Positions 7,759-16,911 of a stretch of 64,000 nucleotides of DNA are shown here, piece after piece (position 1 is the stretch's first letter; each line of letters opens with the position of its first letter). The position numbers and the translations under genes were made by a program. The notes beneath the pieces are model-generated. The model made no database searches, was not told the origin of the DNA, and was given only the letters and a program-made list of their open reading frames with translations. This stretch comes from JAJCYK01 sp965224285. Lineage in GTDB: Bacteria > Bacteroidota > Bacteroidia > Cytophagales > Cyclobacteriaceae. The DNA is taken from contig OZ245043.1 of the NCBI GenBank assembly GCA_965224285.1, positions 3,968,001 to 4,032,000 on the forward strand. The letters run 5' to 3'.

Positions 7759-9033
7759 TCAGAATCCGCCACGGTATTTATAGGTCTTGCTTACTTTATC
7801 GATAGCGACGATATAGGCGGCGATACGCATGCTAACTTTATAATCTAGGGATGTTTGATGAACCCGGCCAAAAGCATCCTTCATAATACGGTCTGAGCGG
7901 CGATTGACCCTTTCAGCCGACCATTTATACCCCAAGCGATTTTGTACCCATTCAAAATATGAAACGGTCACTCCTCCGGCATTGGCCAGAATATCAGGAG
8001 CAACCATAATGCCTTTTTCGTTAATGATATCGTCTGCATTGGCTGCGGTAGGGCCATTGGCGCCTTCCACGATCAAACGCGCGTTAATTTTGTTAGCATT
8101 GTCGGTGGTTATGACATCCTCCGTGGCTGCCGGTACCAGAACATCTACTTCCAAGGTCAGTAGTTCCTCAGGGGGGATTTTCTCAGCTCCCTCAAACCCT
8201 TCCAGGTGACCATTGTTCTGATCGCGATATGCGATAGCCGCTCCAATATCCAAGCCTTTGTCATTGTAATAAGCCCCTGAAAGATCGCTGATGGCCACGA
8301 TTCTACACCCTCTCTCTTCCAACAGAAGACTGGCAAAAGATCCAACATTACCAAAACCTTGTACCGCGATACTGGCCTGATAAGGATTTATCCTTAACTT
8401 TTCCATAGCCGCCAAAGCCGCTACCATAACTCCCCGTCCGGTAGCTTCAACCCTACCTAGAGAACCACCTAGCACCAGCGGCTTACCGGTTACCACACTG
8501 CTAACCGTCATGCCCTGGACCCTGGAGTAGGCATCCATTAACCAGGCCATCTCTCTGGGGCCAGTACCCATATCCGGAGCCGGAATGTCCCGGTCAGGTC
8601 CAAAAATTTCTGCCATGGCCACTGTGTAGGCCCTGGTTAGCCGCTCGATTTCACCCGCCGACATTTGCCTTGGATTACATTGAATGCCACCTTTTGCTCC
8701 GCCATAAGGAATGTCAACTACTGCACATTTCCAGGTCATCCATGCGGCCAGTGCTTTTACCTCATCCATGTTTACACTCATATCATAGCGCACTCCTCCT
8801 TTGGAGGGGCCCAGAATATTAGAATGGATCACCCGGTATCCCTTAAACACCTGAATAGACCCGTCATCCATAGTAATGGGCAATGCTACTTCAACTTGCT
8901 TAGTTGGGGATTTTAGCACATTGTAGATTTCATCTTCCAGGCCCAGAGCCTGTGAAGCAATATGAAATCTGGACATCATTGACTCAAAAGGATTCTCCTT
9001 GTCCTTTATGGGAGCCGGCTCTATGTAAGCCAT
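7759..9033 (-). CDS. gdhA: Glutamate dehydrogenase (Glu/Leu/Phe/Val dehydrogenase family)
   Basis: Catalyses reversible oxidative deamination of glutamate to 2-oxoglutarate and ammonia in the cytosol. It has 424 residues, typical of hexameric bacterial GDH. Visible motifs are the glycine-rich active-site stretch YGGAKGGIQCNPRQMS with the catalytic lysine, the PAPDMGTG motif, the Rossmann motif GFGNVGSF, and VPAATEDVIT and EGANGPT of the coenzyme domain. The context (psd downstream) gives no specificity clue. The PDMGTG / GGAKGG pattern favours glutamate over leucine dehydrogenase, which is usually about 360 residues. Confidence 0.94.
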   Translation of the reverse strand: MAYIEPAPIKDKENPFESMMSRFHIASQALGLEDEIYNVLKSPTKQVEVALPITMDDGSIQVFKGYRVIHSNILGPSKGGVRYDMSVNMDEVKALAAWMTWKCAVVDIPYGGAKGGIQCNPRQMSAGEIERLTRAYTVAMAEIFGPDRDIPAPDMGTGPREMAWLMDAYSRVQGMTVSSVVTGKPLVLGGSLGRVEATGRGVMVAALAAMEKLRINPYQASIAVQGFGNVGSFASLLLEERGCRIVAISDLSGAYYNDKGLDIGAAIAYRDQNNGHLEGFEGAEKIPPEELLTLEVDVLVPAATEDVITTDNANKINARLIVEGANGPTAANADDIINEKGIMVAPDILANAGGVTVSYFEWVQNRLGYKWSAERVNRRSDRIMKDAFGRVHQTSLDYKVSMRIAAYIVAIDKVSKTYKYRGGF

Positions 9034-9118
9034 ATGCTTGGTACCTGTTGTTTATTCATGCAAAGTAATGAATTTGGGAAAAAGTATATTTATTATCCAT
9101 GCATTTTTAGAAGGGGGA

Positions 9119-9943
9119 TCAGGCAAAAATCAGTTGCAAAAAGGCTCCTATCAGTGGCGCTGATAGCAGCAAACCATCAAAACGGTCCAGAAAACCCCCA
9201 TGCCCTGGAATACTTCGGCCGGAGTCCTTTAAGGCCAGACTGCGCTTAAACTGAGATTCCACCAAGTCGCCGAATGTACCGGCAACGATGATGATCACCG
9301 CCATGGTAAGCCAGTGCCAGCTGCTAAGGCTTTGAGCCCAATAAGAGCCGATCCACGCTACCAGCAATGCCAGCGTTGCTCCGCCGATACTACCTTCCCA
9401 GGACTTTTTAGGAGACCACCGTTCAAATAGCCTGGTGCGACCCCATCGGACCCCTGAGAAATAAGCCCCCACGTCGTGTGCCCAGTGCAATAACAACGTA
9501 CCCAGGATCAATTCTGGCTCAAAATAACCGGGAGCTAAAGCTACCAAATGGATAAAACAGAAAGGGACTGATATGTACATGATCCCTAACCAGGTATTTG
9601 CGATAGAGTAAAAGGGGTTACTTTCAGTCTTATTGTACAATTTGGCGATAAAAATAAAGAACCCCAGAGGAGTTAGGAGCAACAGATATCGCAGTGACAG
9701 TACCTGGTAAAGGCCCAGAAAAAATAAAATCACCAGACTACAACCCAACAAAGTACCCCAAATTTTCAATGGTTTTGACCGTGGATTGGTTACCAATCCG
9801 TAAAACTCCCACAGCGTAAATCCGGAAATGCCTGAGAATATGATAAGATAGGACCATGGGCCGTACCACGTCCCCAATATCAGAACTGCGGCACCTGCAG
9901 TAGCGGTAAAAACCCGGGTAGATAAATCGGGGTATCTACTCAA
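9119..9943 (-). CDS. cdsA: Phosphatidate cytidylyltransferase
   Basis: Integral membrane enzyme that makes CDP-diacylglycerol from phosphatidic acid and CTP, the branch-point of phospholipid synthesis. The 274-residue protein has about eight hydrophobic segments. The C-terminal CdsA signature KDSGRSIPGHGGFLDRFDG starts near residue 239, with the family's essential aspartates. The start overlaps the upstream CPBP-DUF2007 gene by 8 bases, so the two are translationally linked. The gene ends 85 bases before gdhA begins on the same strand. Confidence 0.94.
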   Translation of the reverse strand: MSRYPDLSTRVFTATAGAAVLILGTWYGPWSYLIIFSGISGFTLWEFYGLVTNPRSKPLKIWGTLLGCSLVILFFLGLYQVLSLRYLLLLTPLGFFIFIAKLYNKTESNPFYSIANTWLGIMYISVPFCFIHLVALAPGYFEPELILGTLLLHWAHDVGAYFSGVRWGRTRLFERWSPKKSWEGSIGGATLALLVAWIGSYWAQSLSSWHWLTMAVIIIVAGTFGDLVESQFKRSLALKDSGRSIPGHGGFLDRFDGLLLSAPLIGAFLQLIFA

Positions 9944-11063
9944 AATTAATATCGTTATCTATTATTTTCCTGGCCCTCATAACCTGATCACTGGTAACAT
10001 GGATTTCAATATAGCCAAATCTATCATAGGCCGAGTCTTTCTTGTTGATCAGTACCGGATCCAGTTGGTTATCACTGAGAACAGCTTTTACGATCTCGGC
10101 CTGATGGGTTTTATCCGTGGAAAATACTTTGTGCCAGCCGGGACGGACGTCCTCCGATTGGCGATTATAGAATCTTTTGAAATAGAAAATGAGTCCTATA
10201 GTAATAATGGAGGTGCTGATAAATACGGTCCATGGCACGGATTCAACTTCATCAATGTTCAATTCAGTGAGTTGGTTTTGATAGATGTAGAGCATGACAA
10301 TTTGCAAACCATTGTTAACAAAATGGCCTACTATAGGTATTATCAAACTCCCCGACCAAAAATACAGGTAGCCAAAGAGAGCTCCCAGCAACATACGGGG
10401 AATAAAGCCATAGAATTGGGTGTGTATGGCGCTAAACATGATCGCCGTGATCCAGATAGCGACATGAGGGCTTTTGGTCCAGGCTTGAAACTGATTCTGT
10501 ATCACCCCCCTGAATAACAGTTCTTCCCCTATTGCGGGGATAATGGCCACCACCAGCATAGCCAATAAAAACTGGCCAAAATTATCCATAGTGGTAAGAA
10601 ACGCCGTAAGTTCCTCTAGCATTTCTTCCTGTTGCTTCATCCATTCAGTGAGTTCCAGCATGGAGTTCCACTCCATAAATTTGAAGTTCACCGGCATGAA
10701 AACGATAGCGATCATAGCGGTAAGCACTAAGGGTAGAAGGGAGGTGATCTTGACCGGACTCAGATCTGATAATTTCTTATGCTCAATAAAACGCAGGTAA
10801 AACAAGGGAGCGATAATAAATGCAAAAAGGGCTGACCACCCCTGAATGATAAAAATCGGTACTTTGAATGATGGATGGCCGGGAATATCCGATAGTGCCT
10901 CTTGAATTTCGAAAAAGCCGTAGTCATAAATCCCCACTACCATCAAGATGGCCAGAAACTGCCCGACAAGTAAACCTCCAACAGCCAGTAGAATTATAGA
11001 AAGTAGTGAAAACCAGGGCTTTCTGGGCGGAGATACTAATTGATGGTTTTCTATATTTCCCAT
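9936..11063 (-). CDS. CPBP intramembrane protease fused to DUF2007
   Basis: 375-residue polytopic membrane protein. Residues 1 to about 290 form a CPBP (Rce1/CAAX-like) intramembrane metalloprotease domain: the EELLFRG motif is near residue 180, and the histidines of FSAIHTQFYG and PIVGHFVNN follow, the expected zinc ligands. The last 60-65 residues (HQAEIVKAVLSDNQLDPVLI through ARKIIDND) look like a cytosolic DUF2007 domain, a putative signal-transducing module. Bacterial CPBP proteins have varied roles (bacteriocin immunity, prenyl-protein-like cleavage), so the substrate is unknown. It overlaps cdsA by 8 bases. Confidence 0.87.
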   Translation of the reverse strand: MGNIENHQLVSPPRKPWFSLLSIILLAVGGLLVGQFLAILMVVGIYDYGFFEIQEALSDIPGHPSFKVPIFIIQGWSALFAFIIAPLFYLRFIEHKKLSDLSPVKITSLLPLVLTAMIAIVFMPVNFKFMEWNSMLELTEWMKQQEEMLEELTAFLTTMDNFGQFLLAMLVVAIIPAIGEELLFRGVIQNQFQAWTKSPHVAIWITAIMFSAIHTQFYGFIPRMLLGALFGYLYFWSGSLIIPIVGHFVNNGLQIVMLYIYQNQLTELNIDEVESVPWTVFISTSIITIGLIFYFKRFYNRQSEDVRPGWHKVFSTDKTHQAEIVKAVLSDNQLDPVLINKKDSAYDRFGYIEIHVTSDQVMRARKIIDNDINFE

Positions 11064-11098
11064 ATTGGCTTAAATTTAGGGGAAAATATAAAATATCC

Positions 11099-12085
11099 TT
11101 GGCTAAAATAGGAAACTTGGAATTGGGTGAATTCCCCTTGCTACTGGCGCCTATGGAAGACGTCAGTGACCCTCCCTTCAGGGCTGTTTGTAAAGAAAAC
11201 GGTGCTGACGTGATGTATACGGAATTTATTTCATCTGAAGGATTAATACGGAATGCCCGTAAAAGTGTTCAAAAGCTGGACATTTATCCTTATGAGCGGC
11301 CAATTGGTATTCAGATTTTTGGGGAGAACATAGACTCCATGCGGGAGGCAGCCAGTATAGCCGAGGCGGCCAGTCCGGAAATATTGGATATCAATTATGG
11401 CTGCCCGGTCAAAAAAGTAGCTTGTCGCGGTGCTGGAGCGGGTATACTATTGGATTTACCCAAAATGCAGGCTATGACCAAAGAAATTGTAGATCAGGTC
11501 TCACTACCAGTAACCGTTAAAACCCGTCTGGGATGGGATGAGCATACTATTCAGATCCTGGAGGTGGCCAAACGGTTACAGGATGTTGGAATCAAAGCCC
11601 TTACCATTCATGGGCGCACCCGAAAACAAATGTACAAAGGGACCGCTGATTGGGATCCTATCGCTCAGGTTAAGCATGACCCTGATATACATATACCCAT
11701 CTTTGGGAACGGTGATATCGACTCCCCAGAGAAAGCACAGTATTATCGGGAACATTACCAAACCGATGGTATTATGATCGGCAGGGCAGCCATAGGATAC
11801 CCTTGGATTTTCAGGGAGATCAAACATTTTATGAAGACCGGTGAGAAACTACCGGAGCCGACTCTGGAAGAACGTCTTAACACAGTTAAGAAGCATCTGT
11901 CGTTTTCTCTGGAATGGAAAGGGCCTCGCCAGGGAATTTATGAAATGCGAAGACATTACACCAATTACTTTAGGGGCTTGCCTTACTTTAAAATTTATCG
12001 CACGGCGCTGGTAGAAGCTGAAAACGCTGAGATGGTGTATGCCGTGTTGGACCAAATAAACAGTGAATACCAGGTTTCGGTGTAG
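11099..12085 (+). CDS. dusB: tRNA-dihydrouridine synthase, DusB type
   Basis: FMN-dependent enzyme that reduces uridines in tRNA to dihydrouridine. I chose the TTG at 11099 (328 residues, MAKIGNLELGEFPLLLAPME...) because family members begin here and the in-frame ATG at 11006 would run 58 bases into the divergent CPBP gene. A purine-rich AGGGGA lies at 11078-11083, somewhat far upstream. Motifs: APMEDVSDPPFR at the N-terminus, INYGCPVKKVACRGAG with catalytic Cys102, KTRLGWDE, IHGRTRKQMYKG and IMIGRAAIGYPWIF. The gene is convergent with terC, 7 bases apart. Confidence 0.93.
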   Translation: MAKIGNLELGEFPLLLAPMEDVSDPPFRAVCKENGADVMYTEFISSEGLIRNARKSVQKLDIYPYERPIGIQIFGENIDSMREAASIAEAASPEILDINYGCPVKKVACRGAGAGILLDLPKMQAMTKEIVDQVSLPVTVKTRLGWDEHTIQILEVAKRLQDVGIKALTIHGRTRKQMYKGTADWDPIAQVKHDPDIHIPIFGNGDIDSPEKAQYYREHYQTDGIMIGRAAIGYPWIFREIKHFMKTGEKLPEPTLEERLNTVKKHLSFSLEWKGPRQGIYEMRRHYTNYFRGLPYFKIYRTALVEAENAEMVYAVLDQINSEYQVSV

Positions 12086-12092
12086 GCTGGTC

Positions 12093-12833
12093 TTACTCTT
12101 TCAACTTTCTTTTTAGATGTACCGGTTCTGCACCTCTTTTCCTCACCTTGATATTAAGAACCTCTACTCCAAGACTAAAGAAGATAGCAAAGTAGACATA
12201 ACCTTTAGGTACATGTCTGTGAAATCCATCCAGTATTAATAGCACTCCTATCATCAATAAGAAGGATAGCGCCAGCATCTTTATAGTGGGATGCTTATGA
12301 ATAAAATTACTTATGCGGGTAGCCGATAAAAGCATCACCACCATAGCTATTACTACTGCCAGTACCATGATCAGGACACTTTCAACCAGGCCTATTGCAG
12401 TTAGAATAGAATCGAAGGAAAATACGATATCCAACAAAATGATCTGAAAGATAGCAGCGCTAAAGGTGAGAGAGGTCTTGCCGCCACCCTCTTCTTCATG
12501 TCCCTCCAGCTTCTGATGCACTTCAGTGGTGCTTTTATAGATTAGAAATAAACCGCCAGCGATCAGAATCAAATCCCTTAAGGTAAAGCCAATGTTAAAA
12601 ATCGTAAACAGGGGATCATTGGCGGCGATAAGCCAGGTGATGGCGAATAGGAGCGCAATCCTGATCAAGAGTGCCAGTCCTATGCCTACTGCCCGTGCCC
12701 TTTCCTGTTGATGAGCCGGCAGCCTCCCGGTGATGATAGAAATAAAAATAATATTGTCAACTCCCAGCACAATTTCCATCAGTACCAGTGAGGCAAAACT
12801 TATTAGTCCGTCGGCTGACAATAAAGATTCCAT
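12093..12833 (-). CDS. TerC family integral membrane protein
   Basis: 246-residue protein with about seven membrane segments. The acidic in-membrane motifs of TerC/Alx are present: LMEIVLGVDNIIFI (Glu20, Asp26, Asn27) and LLDIVFSFDSILTAIGL. Members of this family export manganese or are linked to tellurite resistance. Here the role is inferred only from the family. The protein is smaller than Alx (about 320 residues) and matches the YgdQ/YkoY-like short group. The CBS-domain gene lies directly upstream on the same strand. Confidence 0.88.
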   Translation of the reverse strand: MESLLSADGLISFASLVLMEIVLGVDNIIFISIITGRLPAHQQERARAVGIGLALLIRIALLFAITWLIAANDPLFTIFNIGFTLRDLILIAGGLFLIYKSTTEVHQKLEGHEEEGGGKTSLTFSAAIFQIILLDIVFSFDSILTAIGLVESVLIMVLAVVIAMVVMLLSATRISNFIHKHPTIKMLALSFLLMIGVLLILDGFHRHVPKGYVYFAIFFSLGVEVLNIKVRKRGAEPVHLKRKLKE

Positions 12834-12937
12834 ATGTTCCAGTTCTTATGGTTGCGGTGTGAAAATACTAAATGTTTGAAGGGTAGGGGAATAACCCTTT
12901 AAAAATCTAATGAACGGATTATTAACCTAGTGGTCTT

Positions 12938-13399
12938 CTACCAGGTACTCATTTTAATTTTTTGAGCGGCTTTCAGAATATCACGCCGGCTTACCTGGCC
13001 TTTCACTTTGCCATGACTATCTACTACTGGAAAGCGTCGATAGTGCTGGTCGAAAAATTTATGGGCTACATCCACGATACTGCTGTCTATGGAAACCGTT
13101 TCCACATTGGGGCTCATGTAATCTTCAACTTTGTTTTTGGTATGAGGCTGGTTGTGATAGGCGTCGTCAATTATTACCTTGAGGCAATCTTTTTCAGAGA
13201 TAATTCCGATTAGCTCTTCTCTTTCATTCAAGACGGGAGCTCCGGATATTTTTCGCTCCAACATGGTTGCAATAGCTTCATTAATATCCTGTTCTGGCTT
13301 GAAAGTCACCAGATCAACTGACATATAATTGGCCACTGTCTCGATGTTCCGACTTTGTCTTATATTGGGGTCAGGTTTTCGTTCTCCTTTAAAGTTCAT
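12938..13399 (-). CDS. Two-CBS-domain protein
   Basis: 153-residue cytosolic protein made of tandem CBS domains at about residues 27-80 (VDLVTFKPEQDINEAIATML...) and 92-150 (VETVSIDSSIVDVAHKFF...). Paired CBS domains bind adenosine nucleotides and act as energy sensors. No partner domain is attached, so the regulated protein is unknown. The gene precedes terC on the same strand with a 104-base gap that contains a small hairpin (AAGGGT / ACCCTT, 12879-12899). Cotranscription is possible but not shown. Confidence 0.87.
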   Translation of the reverse strand: MNFKGERKPDPNIRQSRNIETVANYMSVDLVTFKPEQDINEAIATMLERKISGAPVLNEREELIGIISEKDCLKVIIDDAYHNQPHTKNKVEDYMSPNVETVSIDSSIVDVAHKFFDQHYRRFPVVDSHGKVKGQVSRRDILKAAQKIKMSTW

Positions 13400-13455
13400 A
13401 TTCGATTTTTATATTTTCCCATGGTACTTGATTAAAATAAGATAGGAATTATCCC

Positions 13456-13543
13456 GTTGTTTAACAACTCATAAACCAAGCTAAAGATTCATTATTTGAT
13501 ATATAATACCTTGATTATCAGTGCCTGTTTGGTAGGTGACAGG
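13456..13543. repeat. Inverted repeats in the CBS / 82-aa gene divergent spacer
   Basis: GTTGTTTAACAAC (13456-13468) is a 6-bp inverted repeat around one T, and CCTGT...ACAGG (13524-13543) is a second short one. They lie in the 185-base spacer between two divergent genes, so either could be a regulator site. Nothing else is seen here. Confidence 0.25.
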
Positions 13544-13584
13544 TTTGGCAAATTTTTGTTAGCTTTAAGCCTGTTTTGTAGCTG

Positions 13585-13833
13585 ATGTTAAAATTTCAAA
13601 GGATACATAATATTTCAGTAGTAGTGGCTTTTATAGGCACTGTCTTGGTGGTGGTTGAAATATTACGGGAAATGGATGCTTTGGAGTTTACCGACCCCCA
13701 GAATCTGGATATACCTGGATTTATTTTGGTCATAATTGGTTCAATTGTCGCCTCATGGTCGGCAAAAAAGGTGGATCGATATCATGATCGCGTAGATGAG
13801 GACAAGAAAAATACTGAAAATCCGGTTGAATAG
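13585..13833 (+). CDS. Small two-span membrane protein
   Basis: 82-residue protein with two hydrophobic segments: residues 9-26 (ISVVVAFIGTVLVVVEIL) and 44-60 (IPGFILVIIGSIVASWS). A charged tail rich in D, K and R follows (KKVDRYHDRVDEDKK). I do not recognise a named family. The acidic/basic tail suggests a cytosolic end. It is convergent with nfuA, with one base between their stop codons. Coding status rests on the complete ORF, the two clean membrane segments and the lack of an alternative in this space. Confidence 0.6.
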   Translation: MLKFQRIHNISVVVAFIGTVLVVVEILREMDALEFTDPQNLDIPGFILVIIGSIVASWSAKKVDRYHDRVDEDKKNTENPVE

Positions 13834-13834
13834 C

Positions 13835-14431
13835 CTATACTCCTTCTGCTTCCACCGACTTGACTTCAGGTATCATTCTTTTTAACAAATTTTCAATCCC
13901 TGCTTTTAAGGTAACCGTAGATGAAGGGCAACCGCTGCAGGCTCCCTGAAGCAGCAATTTCACTATTCCATCATTAAAAGAATGAAACTGGATGGCGCCT
14001 CCGTCCATTTCAACCGCCGGCTTGATATATTCGTCAAGTACTTCAATGATCTTGGCCTCAATATTTGAAGCTGGATTTTCCGATGCTACATCAGTTGACT
14101 CTACCTTTTCAAACAGTGGTTTCTCATTCTGAAGATATTGAGTAATAAACTGTCGCATTTCATTTTGTATCTCCACCCATTCCGTGGATTCTGATTTGGT
14201 AATGGTGATGAAATTGCTCATAATGAATACCCTCTCAACATAGTCAAACTGGAATAGTGCTTGTGCCAAAGGAGCATCTTGGGCAGATTCAACATCTGGA
14301 AAATCAAAGCTTTCTCCTGTGTCCACCAGCATGTAGTTTGCTACGAACTTCATGGAATTGGGGTTAGGGCTGGTTTCCATATAAATATTTACCTGACGGG
14401 TATAGAGTTGATCTTTGTTATATGCTTCCAT
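13835..14431 (-). CDS. nfuA: Nfu-type iron-sulfur cluster scaffold
   Basis: 198-residue cytosolic Fe-S carrier. The N-terminal Nfu_N domain (residues about 14-100, METSPNPNSMKFVANYMLVD) is followed by a NifU C-terminal domain with the cluster-binding CSGCPSS motif (Cys165, Cys168). Nfu proteins deliver 4Fe-4S clusters to apo-enzymes such as QueG, which is encoded 4 kb away. The architecture is the Nfu/HIRIP5 type common in Bacteroidota and mitochondria rather than E. coli NfuA with its degenerate A-type domain. The gene follows gltP on the same strand with a 45-base gap. Confidence 0.9.
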   Translation of the reverse strand: MEAYNKDQLYTRQVNIYMETSPNPNSMKFVANYMLVDTGESFDFPDVESAQDAPLAQALFQFDYVERVFIMSNFITITKSESTEWVEIQNEMRQFITQYLQNEKPLFEKVESTDVASENPASNIEAKIIEVLDEYIKPAVEMDGGAIQFHSFNDGIVKLLLQGACSGCPSSTVTLKAGIENLLKRMIPEVKSVEAEGV

Positions 14432-14476
14432 TTTATCAGATTATCTAATTGATAACGTATCTTCGGTAGTTTTGGT

Positions 14477-15835
14477 TTAATCTACCGGGTAGCGCTCGTC
14501 CCTGGCCTGCGGCTTAAGTTCATCTTCGTGCAACACTTTTTCCGGGTCCAGGCCGTGTCGAAGCTCTCCTTCGGTACTGGCCACTAAACTGGCTACGGTG
14601 GCATCGCCGGTCACATTAACGATAGTTCGGCACATATCCAGCGGTCGATCCAGGGCAATGATCAAGGCCAGGCCCTCAGGTTCGACCCCAATAGCACCTA
14701 GTACTATTACCAACATGATCAGCCCGGCACTGGGAACTGCGGCAGCTCCGATGGAAGCCAGGGTGGCTGTGAGCACAATAGTTAGTTGCGCCGCCAAACC
14801 TAGTTCATGGCCGAAAGCCTGTGCAATAAATACCGCTGAAACTGCCTGGTGGATACTTGTTCCATCCATATTTATGGTAGCTCCTAGCGGAAGTACAAAG
14901 CTGCTCACCTCCTCTGAAACTCCCAGGTTGTTTTCCACCCGGTCCATGGTAACCGGCAAAGTGGCAGCACTTGAACTGGTGGAAAAGGCCAGCATTTGAG
15001 CGGGAAAGATCCCATGAAAGAAATCACGAAACTTTATACTGGTAAAGGAAGTAATGATCACAGGGTAGAAGACCAATACCATAAATGCCAGCCCTACAAG
15101 TACGGTGGCAGCATAAACGCCTAGTGCTGCAAATAAGTCTACTGCACTGGCAGGATCATCCCCGGCTATATCCACGATCAATCCTGCAAGCAACGCCAAC
15201 ACACCATAGGGCGCGAAACGCATGGCCAGATCCACTATGCGTAATATCACCGCGTTGGTCCCGTCAAAGAATTGTTTTACCGGCAGTACTTTGTTTTGCG
15301 GGGTCATCACCATAGCAATACCAAACATGAAAGCAAAGAAGATGACTTGAAGCATGTTTCGATTATTGGTGAATGCCCCAAAGACATTATCCGGTACGAT
15401 ATCAACCAGGATCTGCAATGGACCGCTATCCTCCACTGAGGAAGCATCTTCCATTTTAAGGTTGGCTTCGGAGGCATATTTTACTCTTAGCTCTTCTCTT
15501 TTTTCTTCAGGCAGGAAAGTCCCTGGTTCAACCAGATTCACCAGCAGTAGACCTACGGTAATAGCCAACACTGTGGAAGCGATATAAAACCCCACGGTTT
15601 TACCACCGATACGGCTTAGCTTGGACAAGTCTGTAAGGTTAGAGATACCGTCAATAAGGGATACCAAAACCAGAGGTACTGCAATCAATTTAAGCAGGTT
15701 TATAAATATAGTCCCAAACGGCTTGATCCAGTCACTTACAACACCACCCGACCCGGTAAATACTGCAATAAGTCCAATTATTACCCCTAACACCATCCCA
15801 ATGAGGATCTTCCAATGTAAGGCTAGTTTTTTCAT
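14477..15835 (-). CDS. gltP: Dicarboxylate/amino acid:cation symporter (DAACS family)
   Basis: 452-residue inner-membrane Na+ or H+-coupled carrier for glutamate, aspartate or C4-dicarboxylates. The serine-rich hairpin STSSSAATLPVTMD and the substrate/cation motif LGATINMDGTSIHQAV are the family hallmarks. The terminal ALDRPLDMCRTIVNVTGDA carries the aspartate and arginine expected to contact acidic substrates, so a glutamate/aspartate substrate is favoured. The start overlaps the stop of aroC by four bases (ATGA), so translation is coupled. A loop insertion near residues 105-150 is enlarged. Confidence 0.93.
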   Translation of the reverse strand: MKKLALHWKILIGMVLGVIIGLIAVFTGSGGVVSDWIKPFGTIFINLLKLIAVPLVLVSLIDGISNLTDLSKLSRIGGKTVGFYIASTVLAITVGLLLVNLVEPGTFLPEEKREELRVKYASEANLKMEDASSVEDSGPLQILVDIVPDNVFGAFTNNRNMLQVIFFAFMFGIAMVMTPQNKVLPVKQFFDGTNAVILRIVDLAMRFAPYGVLALLAGLIVDIAGDDPASAVDLFAALGVYAATVLVGLAFMVLVFYPVIITSFTSIKFRDFFHGIFPAQMLAFSTSSSAATLPVTMDRVENNLGVSEEVSSFVLPLGATINMDGTSIHQAVSAVFIAQAFGHELGLAAQLTIVLTATLASIGAAAVPSAGLIMLVIVLGAIGVEPEGLALIIALDRPLDMCRTIVNVTGDATVASLVASTEGELRHGLDPEKVLHEDELKPQARDERYPVD

Positions 15836-16908
15836 AGGTTTACTGCTTTGTTGATCAAATAGGCATCTGCCATCACCAGTGCCGCCATAGCTTCCACAAT
15901 AGGTACGGCACGGGGAACCACACAGGGGTCATGACGGCCTTTCCCTTTAACCACCGTGGGATTACCTTTGTGGTCAATGCTTTTCTGGTCCTTCATTATA
16001 GTAGCTACTGGTTTGAACGCTACTCTGAAATAAATATCTTCACCATTGGATATCCCCCCTTGTACGCCTCCGGAAAAATTCGTTCGTGTGGTGGTCTTTC
16101 CATCTCGATTTTCAATAATATCATTGTGTTCTGAACCTTTCATGGCCACACCCTCAAACCCACTTCCATATTCAAAACCCTTAACCGCGTTTATCCCCAA
16201 CATAGCGAGTCCCAGTCGGGCATGAAGTTTATCAAAAACCGGTTCTCCTAACCCTGTGGGCGGCCCCTGAATTACTCCGGTAACTACACCCCCGGTAGAA
16301 TCGCCCTGTTTTCGTATATCTTGTATATGCCGGATCATCTTCTCAGCAGTATCTTCGTCAGGGCATCGTACCATATTGTCATCAATACGCTGCAAGTCCA
16401 GGTCGTGATAGTCCGATGCTAACTTAATCGGGCCGACTTGAGAAACAAAGGCTTTGATATTCACCCCTAAAGATTTAAGCAGCTCCATGGCAATGGCCCC
16501 TGCTGCTACCCGGGCAGCGGTTTCCCGGGCGCTACTTCGACCTCCACCGCGGTAATCCCTAAAACCATACTTTTTCTGGTAGGTAAAATCCGCATGAGAT
16601 GGCCGAAATTTCTCTGCGATATGGGTATAGTCTTTACTTTTGGCATCGCGGTTGCCAATAAATATGCCTATCGGAGTACCAGTTGATTTGCCTTCGAATA
16701 CTCCCGATAATATTTCAAAGCTGTCTTCTTCTTTGCGTTGGGTGGTAATTTTTGACTGGCCTGGCTTTCGGCGGTCCAATTGCCGTTGTATTTCATTTAA
16801 GTCGATAATTAACCCCGATGGACAGCCATCTATTACCACCCCAATACCAGGACCGTGGGATTCACCAAAGGTGGTAATCCTGAATAATTTTCCAAAGGAA
16901 TTACCCAT
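15832..16908 (-). CDS. aroC: Chorismate synthase
   Basis: FMN-dependent last step of the shikimate pathway, EPSP to chorismate. The 358-residue protein has all family signatures: TTFGESHGPGIGVVIDGCP near the N-terminus, the arginine/serine-rich GGGRSSARETAARVAAGA near 125, and RHDPCVVPRAVPIVEAMAA near the C-terminus. It lies 3 bases downstream of batD and overlaps gltP by 4 bases, so the three form an apparent operon though their functions are unrelated. No other aro genes are in the window. Confidence 0.97.
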   Translation of the reverse strand: MGNSFGKLFRITTFGESHGPGIGVVIDGCPSGLIIDLNEIQRQLDRRKPGQSKITTQRKEEDSFEILSGVFEGKSTGTPIGIFIGNRDAKSKDYTHIAEKFRPSHADFTYQKKYGFRDYRGGGRSSARETAARVAAGAIAMELLKSLGVNIKAFVSQVGPIKLASDYHDLDLQRIDDNMVRCPDEDTAEKMIRHIQDIRKQGDSTGGVVTGVIQGPPTGLGEPVFDKLHARLGLAMLGINAVKGFEYGSGFEGVAMKGSEHNDIIENRDGKTTTRTNFSGGVQGGISNGEDIYFRVAFKPVATIMKDQKSIDHKGNPTVVKGKGRHDPCVVPRAVPIVEAMAALVMADAYLINKAVNL

Positions 16909-16911
16909 TGA

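Noticed and set aside
9999..10517. 172-residue plus-strand frame inside the CPBP-DUF2007 gene
   Set aside because: It lies entirely antisense to a well-supported membrane protease gene and its translation has no coherent domain.
12879..12899. Hairpin AAGGGT/ACCCTT between the CBS and TerC genes as a terminator
   Set aside because: The 6-bp stem has no T-run on the minus strand, so I mention it only in the CBS entry.
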